Assembly (NCBI GenBank): GCA_003343905.1
Contig: QAKI01000063.1
Location: forward strand, 132,815 to 196,814
Direction of reading: 5' to 3'
Source: Subdoligranulum variabile
GTDB lineage: Bacteria > Bacillota > Clostridia > Oscillospirales > Ruminococcaceae
DNA length: 64,000 bases
Shown: in pieces, positions 1 through 7,747 of the stretch
How the letters are laid out: each line of letters opens with the position of its first letter
Position numbering within the stretch: the stretch's first letter is position 1
Translations under genes and position numbers: made by a program
Notes under the pieces: generated by a model
Told to the model about the DNA's origin: nothing
The model's input: the letters and a program-made list of their open reading frames with translations, nothing else
Database searches by the model: none

Positions 1-714
1 AACGCGCAGCGTTTGGGCGAAAATGTGATCCGGGAAGCCAAGCAGAAGGCGGCGGAGATCATCCGTACGGCCAACATGAAGGCGGAGGACCGCGAGCAGC
101 GTGCCCGCGACGATGTGGAACTGGCCAAGCAGGAGATCGTCACGCTGAAAAGCGAGGCGGACAGCTTCAAGCGTTCGCTGATGGATATGTACCGCAAGCA
201 TATCAATCTGATCAGCAAGCTGCCGGAGTATAAAAAGACCGAGGATGAGGAACCCGAAGCCCCGGCGCCCGCGCAGCCGGCGCCTGCCCCGGAACCGCCC
301 GTGGCGGAGCCTGTGCCGGAACCGCAGCCCCAGCCCGTCGTGACGGCCCGGCCGGAGCCGCCGGTGCAGGAGACCACCTATTATCCGGCGGAGGAACCGC
401 AGCCGGAACCCGCCGCGGAAGAAGCGGAACCGGTGGATACCGTGGAGTTTGCCATTGCACCCCACCCGGAGGAGCCGGAGGAACCGCCCATGCCTGTGCA
501 GCCGCCTGTACAGAAGATGGACGATCTGCCGTTCCAGCCCGGTGCGGGCCTGTATGACGAACCCCCGGCAGAAAAACCGGCCCCCGCCCGCAAGACGCGC
601 AAGAGCAGCACGGGCAAGCGGACCACGCGCAAGACCAAGACGGCCCCCGAACCGCAGGAGGAACTTTCCTCCCCGGCATTTGATAATTTCGAGGGCATCG
701 ACTTTGACAGTTGA
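1..714 (+). CDS. divIVA: DivIVA-family cell-division/polarity protein, C-terminal part (5' end outside window)
   Basis: The reading frame is open from base 1, so the start lies upstream and about 237 codons are visible. The first roughly 70 residues form an Ala/Glu/Lys/Arg-rich coiled coil of the kind found in DivIVA, the membrane-curvature-sensing scaffold of poles and septa. It is followed by about 110 residues rich in Pro and Glu, then a basic patch (around RKTRKSSTGKRTTRKTKT) and an acidic end, FDNFEGIDFDS. Position directly upstream of ileS and lspA matches the sepF-ylmG-ylmH-divIVA-ileS-lspA order of many Firmicutes. That synteny plus the coiled coil carries the call, because the diagnostic N-terminal lipid-binding segment is outside the window. 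The long disordered tail is unusual, since Bacillus DivIVA ends soon after the coiled coil. It may recruit partners. Confidence 0.82.
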   Translation, partial: NAQRLGENVIREAKQKAAEIIRTANMKAEDREQRARDDVELAKQEIVTLKSEADSFKRSLMDMYRKHINLISKLPEYKKTEDEEPEAPAPAQPAPAPEPPVAEPVPEPQPQPVVTARPEPPVQETTYYPAEEPQPEPAAEEAEPVDTVEFAIAPHPEEPEEPPMPVQPPVQKMDDLPFQPGAGLYDEPPAEKPAPARKTRKSSTGKRTTRKTKTAPEPQEELSSPAFDNFEGIDFDS

Positions 715-774
715 TGGGCTGTGAACCGCAAACCGCAGTGCAAAGATTTAATAAATAGAGGAGAGTAGGAAATC

Positions 775-3549
775 GTGCCGCAGAATTATAACGATACCAT
801 CCACAAGATGCAGACCCCCTTTGAAATGCGGGCCGGGCTGCCGAAGAAGGAACCCAAAATGCTCGAAGACTGGGAGGCAAACCATGTCTATGAGCAGATG
901 ATCCGCAACAACGAGGGCAAGCCCCGCTACATCCTGCATGACGGCCCGCCGTATGCCAACGGCAGCATCCACATGGGAACGGCCCTGAACAAGATCATCA
1001 AGGACATCATCGTCCGTTATAAGAACATGGCCGGTTTCCAGGCTCCCTATGTGCCCGGTTACGACACCCACGGCCTGCCCATCGAACTGAAAGCACTCGG
1101 TTCCCTGGGCGACAAGAAGGCGGGCGTTTCCAAGCTGGAACTGCGCAAGATCTGCCGTGAATTTGCCACGGAGCATATCGACGTGATGAATTCCCAGTTC
1201 AAGCGTCTGGGCGTGCAGGGCGACTTTGACAATCCCTACCTGACGCTGCGCCCGGAGTTCGAGGCGCGCCAGGTCGAGATCTTCGGTGATATGGCCAAGA
1301 AGGGCTACATCTACAAGGGCATGAAGGCCGTTTACTGGTGTCCGGAGGACCGCACGGCCCTGGCCGAAGCCGAGATCGAGTATGCAGAGGACGAGTGCGA
1401 TTCCATCTATGTCCGTTTCCACCTGACGGGCGACCCCAAGGGTGTGCTGGCCAAGCACAACATCCCGCTGGATAAGGCGTGGATCGTGATCTGGACCACT
1501 ACCACCTGGACGCTGCCTGCCAACGTGGCGACCTGCCTGAACCCGGACCTCGAATATGCCTTCGTCAAGATCGGGGACGAGTACCACATCATGGCGGCCG
1601 AACTGGTCAAGGCCACGATGGAAGCCTGCCATATCGAGGAATATGAGGTCCTGCCGGAGACCGTGCGCGGCAGCGAACTGGAACTGATGGAATACAAGCA
1701 TCCGTTCCTGGACCGCACCGGTCTTGTGATCCTGGGCGATCATGTCACGCTGGAAGGCGGCACCGGCTGCGTCCATACCGCGCCCGGCCACGGCGTCGAG
1801 GACTTTGAAGTCTGCGTCAACCACTACCCGCAGCTGCCGGTGGTGGTCCCCGTGGACGACGCGGGCCGCCTGACCGAGGAGGCCGGCAAAGAGTTTGCAG
1901 GCCTGAAGGTGTGGGCCGCCAACAAGGTCATTCTGGAGCATATCCGGGAGAGCGGCCACCTGATGGGCGTGCAGCACATCACCCACCAGTACCCCCATTG
2001 CTGGCGCTGCCATCACCCCATCATCTTCCGCGCCACGGAACAGTGGTTCTGCTCCATCGACGCCTTCAAGGAAGATGTCTACAAGGCCATCGACAGCGTG
2101 CACTGGCAGCCCGCGTGGGGCCATGACCGCATGGCGGGCATGGTGCGCGACCGCAGCGACTGGTGCATCAGCCGCCAGCGTGTCTGGGGCGTGCCGATCC
2201 CGGTGTTCTACTGCAAGAAGTGCGGCAAGTATCATATCACGGATGCTTCCATCCAGGCGGTGTCGGATTTGTTCCGCAAGGAAGGCAGCGACGCCTGGTA
2301 TAAGTACGACGCCAACGAGATCATGCCCAAGACTGAAGTCTGCGAATGCGGCGCTTCCGACTGGGAGAAGGATCCCGATATCATGGACGTCTGGTTTGAC
2401 TCCGGCTCCACCTGGAGCGCGGTCTGCCGGGAACGTCCCGAACTGACCTGGCCCGTCGATCTGTACATGGAAGGCGCCGACCAGTTCCGCGGCTGGTTCC
2501 AGTCCAGCCTGCTGACCAGCGTGGCGACCCAGGGCGTCGCGCCGTACCGCGAAGTGCTGTGCCACGGCTGGGTGGTGGACGCCCAGGGCAAGCAGATGCA
2601 CAAATCGGCCGGCAACGGCATGGAACCCGCCGAGATCATCCGGGATTACGGCGCCGACATCATCCGTCTGTGGGTGGCGTCCAGTGATTACACGGTGGAC
2701 GTTCGCGCCGGCAAGGAGATCTTCCGCCAGCTTTCCGAAGCGTACCGCAAAATGCGCAACACGGCGCGTTTCATGTTGGGCAACCTGAGCGACTTCGACC
2801 CCAACACCGACGCCGTGGCGGACGACCAGCTGTATGAGATCGACCGCTGGGCGCTGGAAGCCTGCAACGCGCTTACGGCGACCATGCGGGATGCCTACGA
2901 TCATTACGATTTCTCCCGCGCGTATCATGCGTTGTACAACTTCTGCGTCATCGATATGTCCAACTTCTACATGGACGTCATCAAGGACCGGCTGTACTGT
3001 GCGGATGACCATGCCCGCCGCTGCGCGCAGACGGCGCTGTACCGCATCCTGGTGGACTTCACCAAGCTGCTGGCGCCGATCCTCTGCTTCACCAGCCAGG
3101 AGATCTGGAGCGATGTGCCCAAGATGCCCGGCATGAAGGAGTATGTGATCTTTGAGCAGATGCCCGAAGCAAAGGCTGCTGCCGGCAAGGACTTCACCGA
3201 TAAGTGGGACCGCATCATGGCGATCCGCGACGACGTGAAGAAGGTGCTGGAACAGGCCCGTGCCGATAAGCGCATCGGTTCCTCCCTGGAAGCCGGCCTG
3301 ACGCTGTACTGCAACGAGGAACTGTATGCGTTCCTCAACGCGATCCCGATGGATGAACTGGCGGACCTGTTCATCGTATCTCAGGTCCGTCTGGAACAGA
3401 AGGAAGGCGGCGTCAAGGGCCTGGTGGAAGGTCTGGGCGTACAGGCGGACCATGCGGCCGGCAACAAGTGCCTGCGCTGCTGGAAGTACGATGCAGCCGT
3501 TGGTGAGAACGGCCTTTGCCCGCGCTGTGCCAAGGTCCTGGGAATGTAA
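775..3549 (+). CDS. ileS: Isoleucyl-tRNA synthetase
   Basis: This cytoplasmic class I synthetase charges tRNA-Ile with isoleucine. It has 924 residues, a normal length for the bacterial type. The start is GTG at 775 behind GAGGAGAGTAGGA (758-770). The HIGH motif appears as HMGT at residues 66-69 after HDGPPYANGSI, followed by the CP1 editing domain. The KMSKS loop is atypical: QMHKS at 607-611, followed by the expected AGNG. The C-terminal zinc knuckle is intact (CLRC then CPRC in the last 35 residues). The gene follows divIVA by 60 bp with no T-box leader in the gap, so transcription probably comes from the division cluster. A strong terminator follows. Identity is secure. Confidence 0.97.
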   Translation: MPQNYNDTIHKMQTPFEMRAGLPKKEPKMLEDWEANHVYEQMIRNNEGKPRYILHDGPPYANGSIHMGTALNKIIKDIIVRYKNMAGFQAPYVPGYDTHGLPIELKALGSLGDKKAGVSKLELRKICREFATEHIDVMNSQFKRLGVQGDFDNPYLTLRPEFEARQVEIFGDMAKKGYIYKGMKAVYWCPEDRTALAEAEIEYAEDECDSIYVRFHLTGDPKGVLAKHNIPLDKAWIVIWTTTTWTLPANVATCLNPDLEYAFVKIGDEYHIMAAELVKATMEACHIEEYEVLPETVRGSELELMEYKHPFLDRTGLVILGDHVTLEGGTGCVHTAPGHGVEDFEVCVNHYPQLPVVVPVDDAGRLTEEAGKEFAGLKVWAANKVILEHIRESGHLMGVQHITHQYPHCWRCHHPIIFRATEQWFCSIDAFKEDVYKAIDSVHWQPAWGHDRMAGMVRDRSDWCISRQRVWGVPIPVFYCKKCGKYHITDASIQAVSDLFRKEGSDAWYKYDANEIMPKTEVCECGASDWEKDPDIMDVWFDSGSTWSAVCRERPELTWPVDLYMEGADQFRGWFQSSLLTSVATQGVAPYREVLCHGWVVDAQGKQMHKSAGNGMEPAEIIRDYGADIIRLWVASSDYTVDVRAGKEIFRQLSEAYRKMRNTARFMLGNLSDFDPNTDAVADDQLYEIDRWALEACNALTATMRDAYDHYDFSRAYHALYNFCVIDMSNFYMDVIKDRLYCADDHARRCAQTALYRILVDFTKLLAPILCFTSQEIWSDVPKMPGMKEYVIFEQMPEAKAAAGKDFTDKWDRIMAIRDDVKKVLEQARADKRIGSSLEAGLTLYCNEELYAFLNAIPMDELADLFIVSQVRLEQKEGGVKGLVEGLGVQADHAAGNKCLRCWKYDAAVGENGLCPRCAKVLGM

Positions 3550-3559
3550 TCTTACCCTT

Positions 3560-3598
3560 CAGCGGTGCTTAGATCGGTATAAGCACCGCTGATTTTTT
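3560..3598 (+). terminator. Rho-independent terminator after ileS
   Basis: A perfect 12-bp stem (CAGCGGTGCTTA 3560-3571 with TAAGCACCGCTG 3580-3591), 8-nt loop, then ATTTTTT. It separates ileS from lspA, which begins 18 bp later. Confidence 0.9.
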
Positions 3599-3616
3599 GA
3601 ACCGTGGGAGTGTCGT

Positions 3617-4111
3617 ATGATCGTATCCGTTCTTTCTCTGCTGGCCGCCGCCGCACTGGTGGCGGTGGACCAGCTCATCAAGTGGTGGGCGACGGCCGTT
3701 CTGCAGCCGCTTGGCTCCATCACCGTCTTGCCCGGCATCGTGGAACTTCGCTATTACTTAAACGACGGTATGGCATTTTCCATGCTGTCCGGCAAGCAGG
3801 GGCTGCTGATCGCGGTGACTTCGGTCGTTCTGCTCTGCGTCCTGATCGCGCTTCTGCGCCGGAAAATGCCCCTGATGGAACGGGTGTCGTGGACGCTGAT
3901 CCTGGGGGGCGGTATCGGCAACCTGATCGACCGGGTCCTGAACGGCGTGGTCGTTGACTATATCAACGTGCTGTTCATGAATTTTGCCGTGTTCAACTTT
4001 GCAGATATGTGCATTACGGTCGGCGTGATCCTGCTGATGCTCTGGGTGATCTGTGATTCTTTCAAAAAGAAACCGGAAGAACAGCCGGAAAAACCGAACG
4101 ACGCGCAGTAA
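3617..4111 (+). CDS. lspA: Lipoprotein signal peptidase II
   Basis: This membrane aspartyl protease cleaves the signal peptide of prolipoproteins after diacylglyceryl modification of the lipobox cysteine. It has 164 residues, usual for LspA, with four predicted membrane helices. Diagnostic motifs are present: DQLIK near residue 18, the N-D-G-M-A-F-S segment near 49-55, GNLIDR at 101-106, VDYI with Asp114, and FNFAD with Asp130. Asp114 and Asp130 correspond to the catalytic pair of the family. ATG at 3617 is preceded by GGGAG. The gene probably forms an operon with rluD (12 bp gap). Several lipoproteins in this window (6601, 51035, 54710) would be substrates. Confidence 0.96.
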   Translation: MIVSVLSLLAAAALVAVDQLIKWWATAVLQPLGSITVLPGIVELRYYLNDGMAFSMLSGKQGLLIAVTSVVLLCVLIALLRRKMPLMERVSWTLILGGGIGNLIDRVLNGVVVDYINVLFMNFAVFNFADMCITVGVILLMLWVICDSFKKKPEEQPEKPNDAQ

Positions 4112-4123
4112 AGAGGACGGCGT

Positions 4124-5056
4124 ATGGAGCAACTGGAGTTCACGGCCGGCCCGCAGGAATCCGGCCGTCTGGATGCCTGGCTGGCAGCCTGCTGCAGCAC
4201 CCTGTCCCGCAGCGCATTGCAGGCGCTGATGGAACAGGGGCTGGTGACGCGGGACGGCATGCCGGTCAACAAAAAGGAAAAAGTCCGGCCGGGCAGCGTT
4301 TACCGGATCGAACTGCCGGATCCGCAGCCGATCGAAGCGCAGCCGCAGGATATTCCGCTTTCCATCGTGTATGAGGACGCGGACCTGCTGGTGGTGGACA
4401 AGCCCAAGGGGATGGTCGTTCATCCTGCGCCAGGCAACCCGGAGGGGACGCTCGTCAACGCGCTGCTGTATCACTGCGCGGGACAGCTTTCCGGCATCGG
4501 CGGCGCGATCCGTCCCGGCATCGTGCATCGTATCGACAAGGATACCAGCGGCCTGCTGGTCGTTGCCAAAAACGATGCGGCCCATCAGGCGCTCAGCGAG
4601 CAGATGCGGGTGCACAGTATCCACCGGGTCTATCATGCAGTCGTCTACGGCAACCTCAAGGAAGAGGAAGGCGCTGTGGAAACTTGGCTGGGGCGCGACC
4701 CCCGCGACCGCAAAAAGATGGCGGTCGTTCCGCAGTCCGCATCGGGCGCGCGCTATGCATATACCGGCTGGCGCGTGCTGGAACGCTTCGGCAATTTTAC
4801 CTATATCGCCTGTAAACTCAAGACCGGGCGCACCCATCAGATCCGGGTGCACATGGCTTCCATCGGGCATCCGCTGGCGGGGGACGCCGTGTACGGTCCC
4901 CGGAACTGTATCAAAAGTCTGGCGGGGCAATGCCTGCATGCCAGGGAACTTGGCTTTCAACACCCGGCGACGGGGGCGTGGATGCAGTTTGACTCCCCGC
5001 TGCCGCCGTACTTTACGGATTTTCTGAACCGGCTAAGAAAGGAACACCGTACATGA
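4124..5056 (+). CDS. rluD: RluD-type 23S rRNA pseudouridine synthase
   Basis: Converts uridines to pseudouridine in 23S rRNA. It has 310 residues. The N-terminal S4 RNA-binding domain covers about residues 10-75 (SGRLDAWLA, SRSALQALMEQGLV), followed by the RluA/RluD catalytic fold beginning IVYEDADLLVVDKPKGMVVHP. The signature HRIDKDTSGLL carries the catalytic Asp at residue 138. Near the C-terminus are KTGRTHQIRVHM and the G-D-x-x-Y-G motif (GDAVYGP). The order lspA-rluD is classic for Firmicutes. Its stop overlaps the next ATG by 4 bp (ATGA), implying translational coupling. The exact target (RluD versus RluA/RluC subtype) cannot be fixed from motifs alone. Confidence 0.93.
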   Translation: MEQLEFTAGPQESGRLDAWLAACCSTLSRSALQALMEQGLVTRDGMPVNKKEKVRPGSVYRIELPDPQPIEAQPQDIPLSIVYEDADLLVVDKPKGMVVHPAPGNPEGTLVNALLYHCAGQLSGIGGAIRPGIVHRIDKDTSGLLVVAKNDAAHQALSEQMRVHSIHRVYHAVVYGNLKEEEGAVETWLGRDPRDRKKMAVVPQSASGARYAYTGWRVLERFGNFTYIACKLKTGRTHQIRVHMASIGHPLAGDAVYGPRNCIKSLAGQCLHARELGFQHPATGAWMQFDSPLPPYFTDFLNRLRKEHRT

Positions 5057-5883
5057 AATCAGCGCTCAGCGATTATCTGGTCATCTGTGATATGGATAAT
5101 ACTCTGCTTACCGCGAAAGAGGGGCTGCCTTCCTGCAATCGGACGGTGATCCAGCTTTTTACCGAGATGGGGGGCCGCTTTACCGTGGCGACGGGCCGCC
5201 CGCCGGAGTCGATCCGCGCGGCGCTGTCCGGCATCAAACTGTCCATGCCGGCGATCTCCTGCAACGGGGCGCTGCTGTATGATTTCTCTACCGAGACGGT
5301 GCTTCACCGTTCTACGCTCAACCGGGAACAGGCCACGGCGGCCATCCAGGATATTTTGTCCAAATTTTCGCGGGTCGGCGTCGAGGTCATGGCGGGCAAC
5401 GGCGAAATGTATGTCATCAACGCCAACGAATACACCCACGCCCATCAGGTGGACGAACACCTTGGCAGCATTGCCTGTCCGCTGGAATGTGTGGCCGACG
5501 GCTGGGTCAAGGTGGTGTTTGCCTCTGACCCGGAAACGATCCGCAAACTGGGCCAGTACGCCAAGACCAAATATTATGGCCGGGACAACTATTTCCTGGC
5601 GACCAATAATATTTATCTTGAGATCATGCCCGCGGGCGTCAGCAAGGCGACGGGGATGCATGATCTGTGCGCGCTGATGAATCACCCACAGAAAAAGACC
5701 ATCGTGATCGGGGACTACTACAACGATCTGGAACTGATGCGGGAGGCAGGGCACGCGGTGGCGGTGGCCAACGCGCCCGCCGAGGTCAAGGCCAGCGCGG
5801 ATGAAGTGATGACCTGCACCTGTTCCGAGGGCGCGGTCGGGGAATATCTGTATCAGCTGGTGCATCGTGTCACGAACACCTGA
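5053..5883 (+). CDS. Cof-type HAD-superfamily phosphatase
   Basis: A 276-residue HAD hydrolase of the IIB (Cof/YidA) subfamily, which dephosphorylates small sugar phosphates, nucleotides or cofactor intermediates. Motif I is DMDNTLL at residues 13-19. Motif II lies in the threonine of TVATGR, the cap domain fills the middle, and the distal GDYYNDLELMREAGHAVAVANA supplies the metal-binding motif IV. The substrate cannot be read from sequence. It is coupled to rluD by an ATGA overlap and is 23 bp upstream of a PTS EIIA gene, so a role in sugar-phosphate turnover is plausible but inferred. Confidence 0.9.
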   Translation: MKSALSDYLVICDMDNTLLTAKEGLPSCNRTVIQLFTEMGGRFTVATGRPPESIRAALSGIKLSMPAISCNGALLYDFSTETVLHRSTLNREQATAAIQDILSKFSRVGVEVMAGNGEMYVINANEYTHAHQVDEHLGSIACPLECVADGWVKVVFASDPETIRKLGQYAKTKYYGRDNYFLATNNIYLEIMPAGVSKATGMHDLCALMNHPQKKTIVIGDYYNDLELMREAGHAVAVANAPAEVKASADEVMTCTCSEGAVGEYLYQLVHRVTNT

Positions 5884-5906
5884 CGGGCACAGAAAAAGAG
5901 GGCAGT

Positions 5907-6386
5907 ATGAGAGTCAGCGATTTGATGGACCCCAAGGGCATCTTGCTGTATGCCAACATCGACAACCAGGCGGACGCGCTGGGGATCATGGTGGAACTGC
6001 AGGAAAGCAGCGGCGTGATCACAAACGGGACCGCATACTATAACGCCGTGTGCCAGCGGGAGACCTTCGGCGGCACTACGGCGATCGGGAACGGCATCGC
6101 GCTGCCGCACGCCGGCAATGCGGGCGTATCGGCGCCGGGCATCTCAGCGCTGACGCTGCGGCATGGTGTGGACTGGGGCGCGCCGGACGGCCGTGCGGTG
6201 GACCTTATTTTTATGATCGCCGTGCCGCCGGGGGAGGAAAGCCTTCACCTGCAGATCCTGGCGCGGCTGGTCAACCTGCTGGAATATGGGACGCTGGTGG
6301 ACGCGCTGCGCCATGCCAGCAGCCCCGCACGCTTTTTGGAACTGATCCAGAGGGCGGAAAATACCTGCTTTGGTATGGAATTTTAG
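5907..6386 (+). CDS. Stand-alone PTS EIIA domain (fructose/mannitol family)
   Basis: A 159-residue single EIIA-2 domain. The phosphorylatable histidine is His68 in the motif GNGIALPHAGN, and the downstream PDGRAVDLIFMIAVPPGEESLHLQIL segment is typical of the family. In phosphotransferase systems this histidine accepts phosphate from HPr and passes it to EIIB. No EIIB or EIIC gene lies nearby, so the protein may act as a regulatory EIIA or serve an unlinked permease. ATG at 5907 follows AAAGAGGG. HprK, which would modify HPr, is encoded 18 kb downstream. It ends at a strong terminator and is the last gene of the lspA-rluD-HAD-EIIA unit. Confidence 0.87.
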   Translation: MRVSDLMDPKGILLYANIDNQADALGIMVELQESSGVITNGTAYYNAVCQRETFGGTTAIGNGIALPHAGNAGVSAPGISALTLRHGVDWGAPDGRAVDLIFMIAVPPGEESLHLQILARLVNLLEYGTLVDALRHASSPARFLELIQRAENTCFGMEF

Positions 6387-6392
6387 TAAAGA

Positions 6393-6425
6393 ACAGGCCG
6401 GGATGGTTTCATCCCGGCCTGTTTT
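6393..6425 (+). terminator. Rho-independent terminator after the EIIA gene
   Basis: A 13-bp perfect stem ACAGGCCGGGATG/CATCCCGGCCTGT around a GTTT loop, then a short TTT tract. Confidence 0.85.
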
Positions 6426-6483
6426 GGTGAAAACGGAGAAAAAACAAGGCCGTACAGGGCAAAAAATTGGCAAGGAAATTCAT

Positions 6484-6512
6484 TGCTTTAGTGCGCAAAA
6501 GTGTGCTATGCT
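6484..6512 (+). promoter_or_regulatory. Promoter of the ABC importer operon
   Basis: TTGCTT (6484-6489), 17-bp spacer, TATGCT (6507-6512) with an upstream TGC giving an extended -10. The start codon is about 80 bp from the predicted transcription start. Confidence 0.72.
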
Positions 6513-6520
6513 TTAGCATA
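6507..6520. promoter_or_regulatory. Palindromic operator candidate overlapping the -10 box
   Basis: The perfect inverted repeat TATGCT-TT-AGCATA uses the -10 hexamer as its left arm, so a bound repressor would block RNA polymerase. A second leader hairpin, TGCCCGG/CCGGGCA (6538-6574), lies just downstream. No T-box signature (GGGTGGNACCGCG) is present. Confidence 0.5.
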
Positions 6521-6600
6521 TTAAATCGGCAAAGATATGCCCGGAGCGACGGCTGGAACAGCGAACCCCGGGCACATCGGACGGAACGGAGGAAGAACGT

Positions 6601-7614
6601 ATGAAAAAAGCGGTATCGTTGCTGATGGCGGCCGCCATGGGCATGGGATTGGCAGCCTGCGGCAGCACAGCGGCGCAAAGCGGTTCCACGGCTTCTTCGG
6701 CTGCGGCGGGCACGGCGGAGACCGGCGGCAGCGGCTACACGGTCGGCATCTGCCAGCAAGTGCCCCATGAAGCACTGGATCAGGCGACGCAGGGGTTCAA
6801 GGACGCGCTGGTGGAAGCCTTCGGCGAGGACGGCGTCACCATTGACGAACAGAATGCCCAGGGCGATTCCAATACCTGCTCCACCATCATCAACGGCTTC
6901 GTTTCCGGCGGGTATGATCTGATCATGGCCAACGGCAGCAGCGCCCTGCAGGCGGCTTCGGCCGGTACGGCGGACATTCCGATCCTGGGCACTTCTGTCA
7001 CCGAGTACGGCGTGGCCCTGGGCATTGATGACTTCACCGGCACGGTGGGGGGCAATATCTCCGGCACCAGCGATCTAGCCCCGCTGGATCAGCAGGCGCA
7101 GATGCTGGCGGATTTCTTCCCGGTGGACCAGTACCCGAACGTCGGTATGCTGTATTGCAGCGGCGAACCCAACAGCGACTATCAGGTGGAGCAGGTGACC
7201 AACTACCTGACCGAGATGGGCTACACGGTCGAGGATTATTCCTTCAGTGATTCCAACGATCTGGCGACCGTTGCCACCAACGCGTCCATTGGCTGCGATG
7301 TTATCTATATTCCGACCGATAACACCGTCGCTTCCAACACCGAGATCATCAACAATATCTGCCTGCCCGCCCAGGTGCCCGTCATCGCGGGCGAGAAGGG
7401 CATCTGCGCCGGCTGCGGTGTTGCGACCCTGTCCATCAGCTACTATGAACTGGGCTATACCACTGGCGAGATGGCCGTCAAGATCTTGAAGGGCGAGGCG
7501 GATGTTTCCACCATGCCCATCGAGTACGCCCCCAGCCTCACCAAGATGTACAACCCTGCCAACTGTGAGGAACTGGGCATCACCGTTCCCGAGGATTACG
7601 TCGCCATCGAGTGA
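6601..7614 (+). CDS. ABC transporter substrate-binding lipoprotein (COG2984 / TrpX-like)
   Basis: A 337-residue extracytoplasmic receptor. It begins with a lipoprotein signal peptide and lipobox LAAC (Cys20), then a Ser/Ala/Gly-rich linker. The mature part has the PF04392-type fold, with landmarks including YTVGICQQVPHEALDQATQGF near the start, ILGTSVTEYGVALG and the hinge segments VGMLYCSGEPNS and VIYIPTDNTVASN. The end, SYYELGYTTGEMAVKILKG, is characteristic. This family imports tryptophan/tyrosine in streptococci (TrpXYZ) and unknown ligands elsewhere, so the substrate is open. Permease and ATPase genes follow after an intergenic terminator. LspA encoded at 3617 would process it. Confidence 0.9.
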   Translation: MKKAVSLLMAAAMGMGLAACGSTAAQSGSTASSAAAGTAETGGSGYTVGICQQVPHEALDQATQGFKDALVEAFGEDGVTIDEQNAQGDSNTCSTIINGFVSGGYDLIMANGSSALQAASAGTADIPILGTSVTEYGVALGIDDFTGTVGGNISGTSDLAPLDQQAQMLADFFPVDQYPNVGMLYCSGEPNSDYQVEQVTNYLTEMGYTVEDYSFSDSNDLATVATNASIGCDVIYIPTDNTVASNTEIINNICLPAQVPVIAGEKGICAGCGVATLSISYYELGYTTGEMAVKILKGEADVSTMPIEYAPSLTKMYNPANCEELGITVPEDYVAIE

Positions 7615-7642
7615 TCCGGGCGGTGCCTGGCGCACGGCAGAC

Positions 7643-7679
7643 AAAGACGGGAAAAGGTTCCGCTTTTTCTCGTCTTTTT
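7643..7679 (+). terminator. Intra-operon terminator/attenuator between binding protein and permease
   Basis: A 13-bp stem (7643-7655 with 7665-7677, one G-U pair), loop GGTTCCGCT, T-run at 7675-7679. Partial read-through would give more binding protein than membrane components, a common arrangement in ABC importers. Confidence 0.8.
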
Positions 7680-7747
7680 GTTGCCTGCCGCCATTCTGTA
7701 AGCAGGGGTGCAAAGCCCCGGAACGATAATGGGAAGGACTGTTTCTT

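Noticed and set aside
748..3453. Long open frame on the minus strand opposite ileS (about 900 codons)
   Set aside because: It mirrors ileS throughout with a His/Asp/Gly-rich, unlike-any-protein composition, an artefact of GC-rich codon use. No ribosome site or family resemblance.
6387..6600. T-box or amino-acid riboswitch for the ABC importer
   Set aside because: No conserved T-box core (GGGTGGNACCGCG) and no other riboswitch class recognised; only hairpins are visible.
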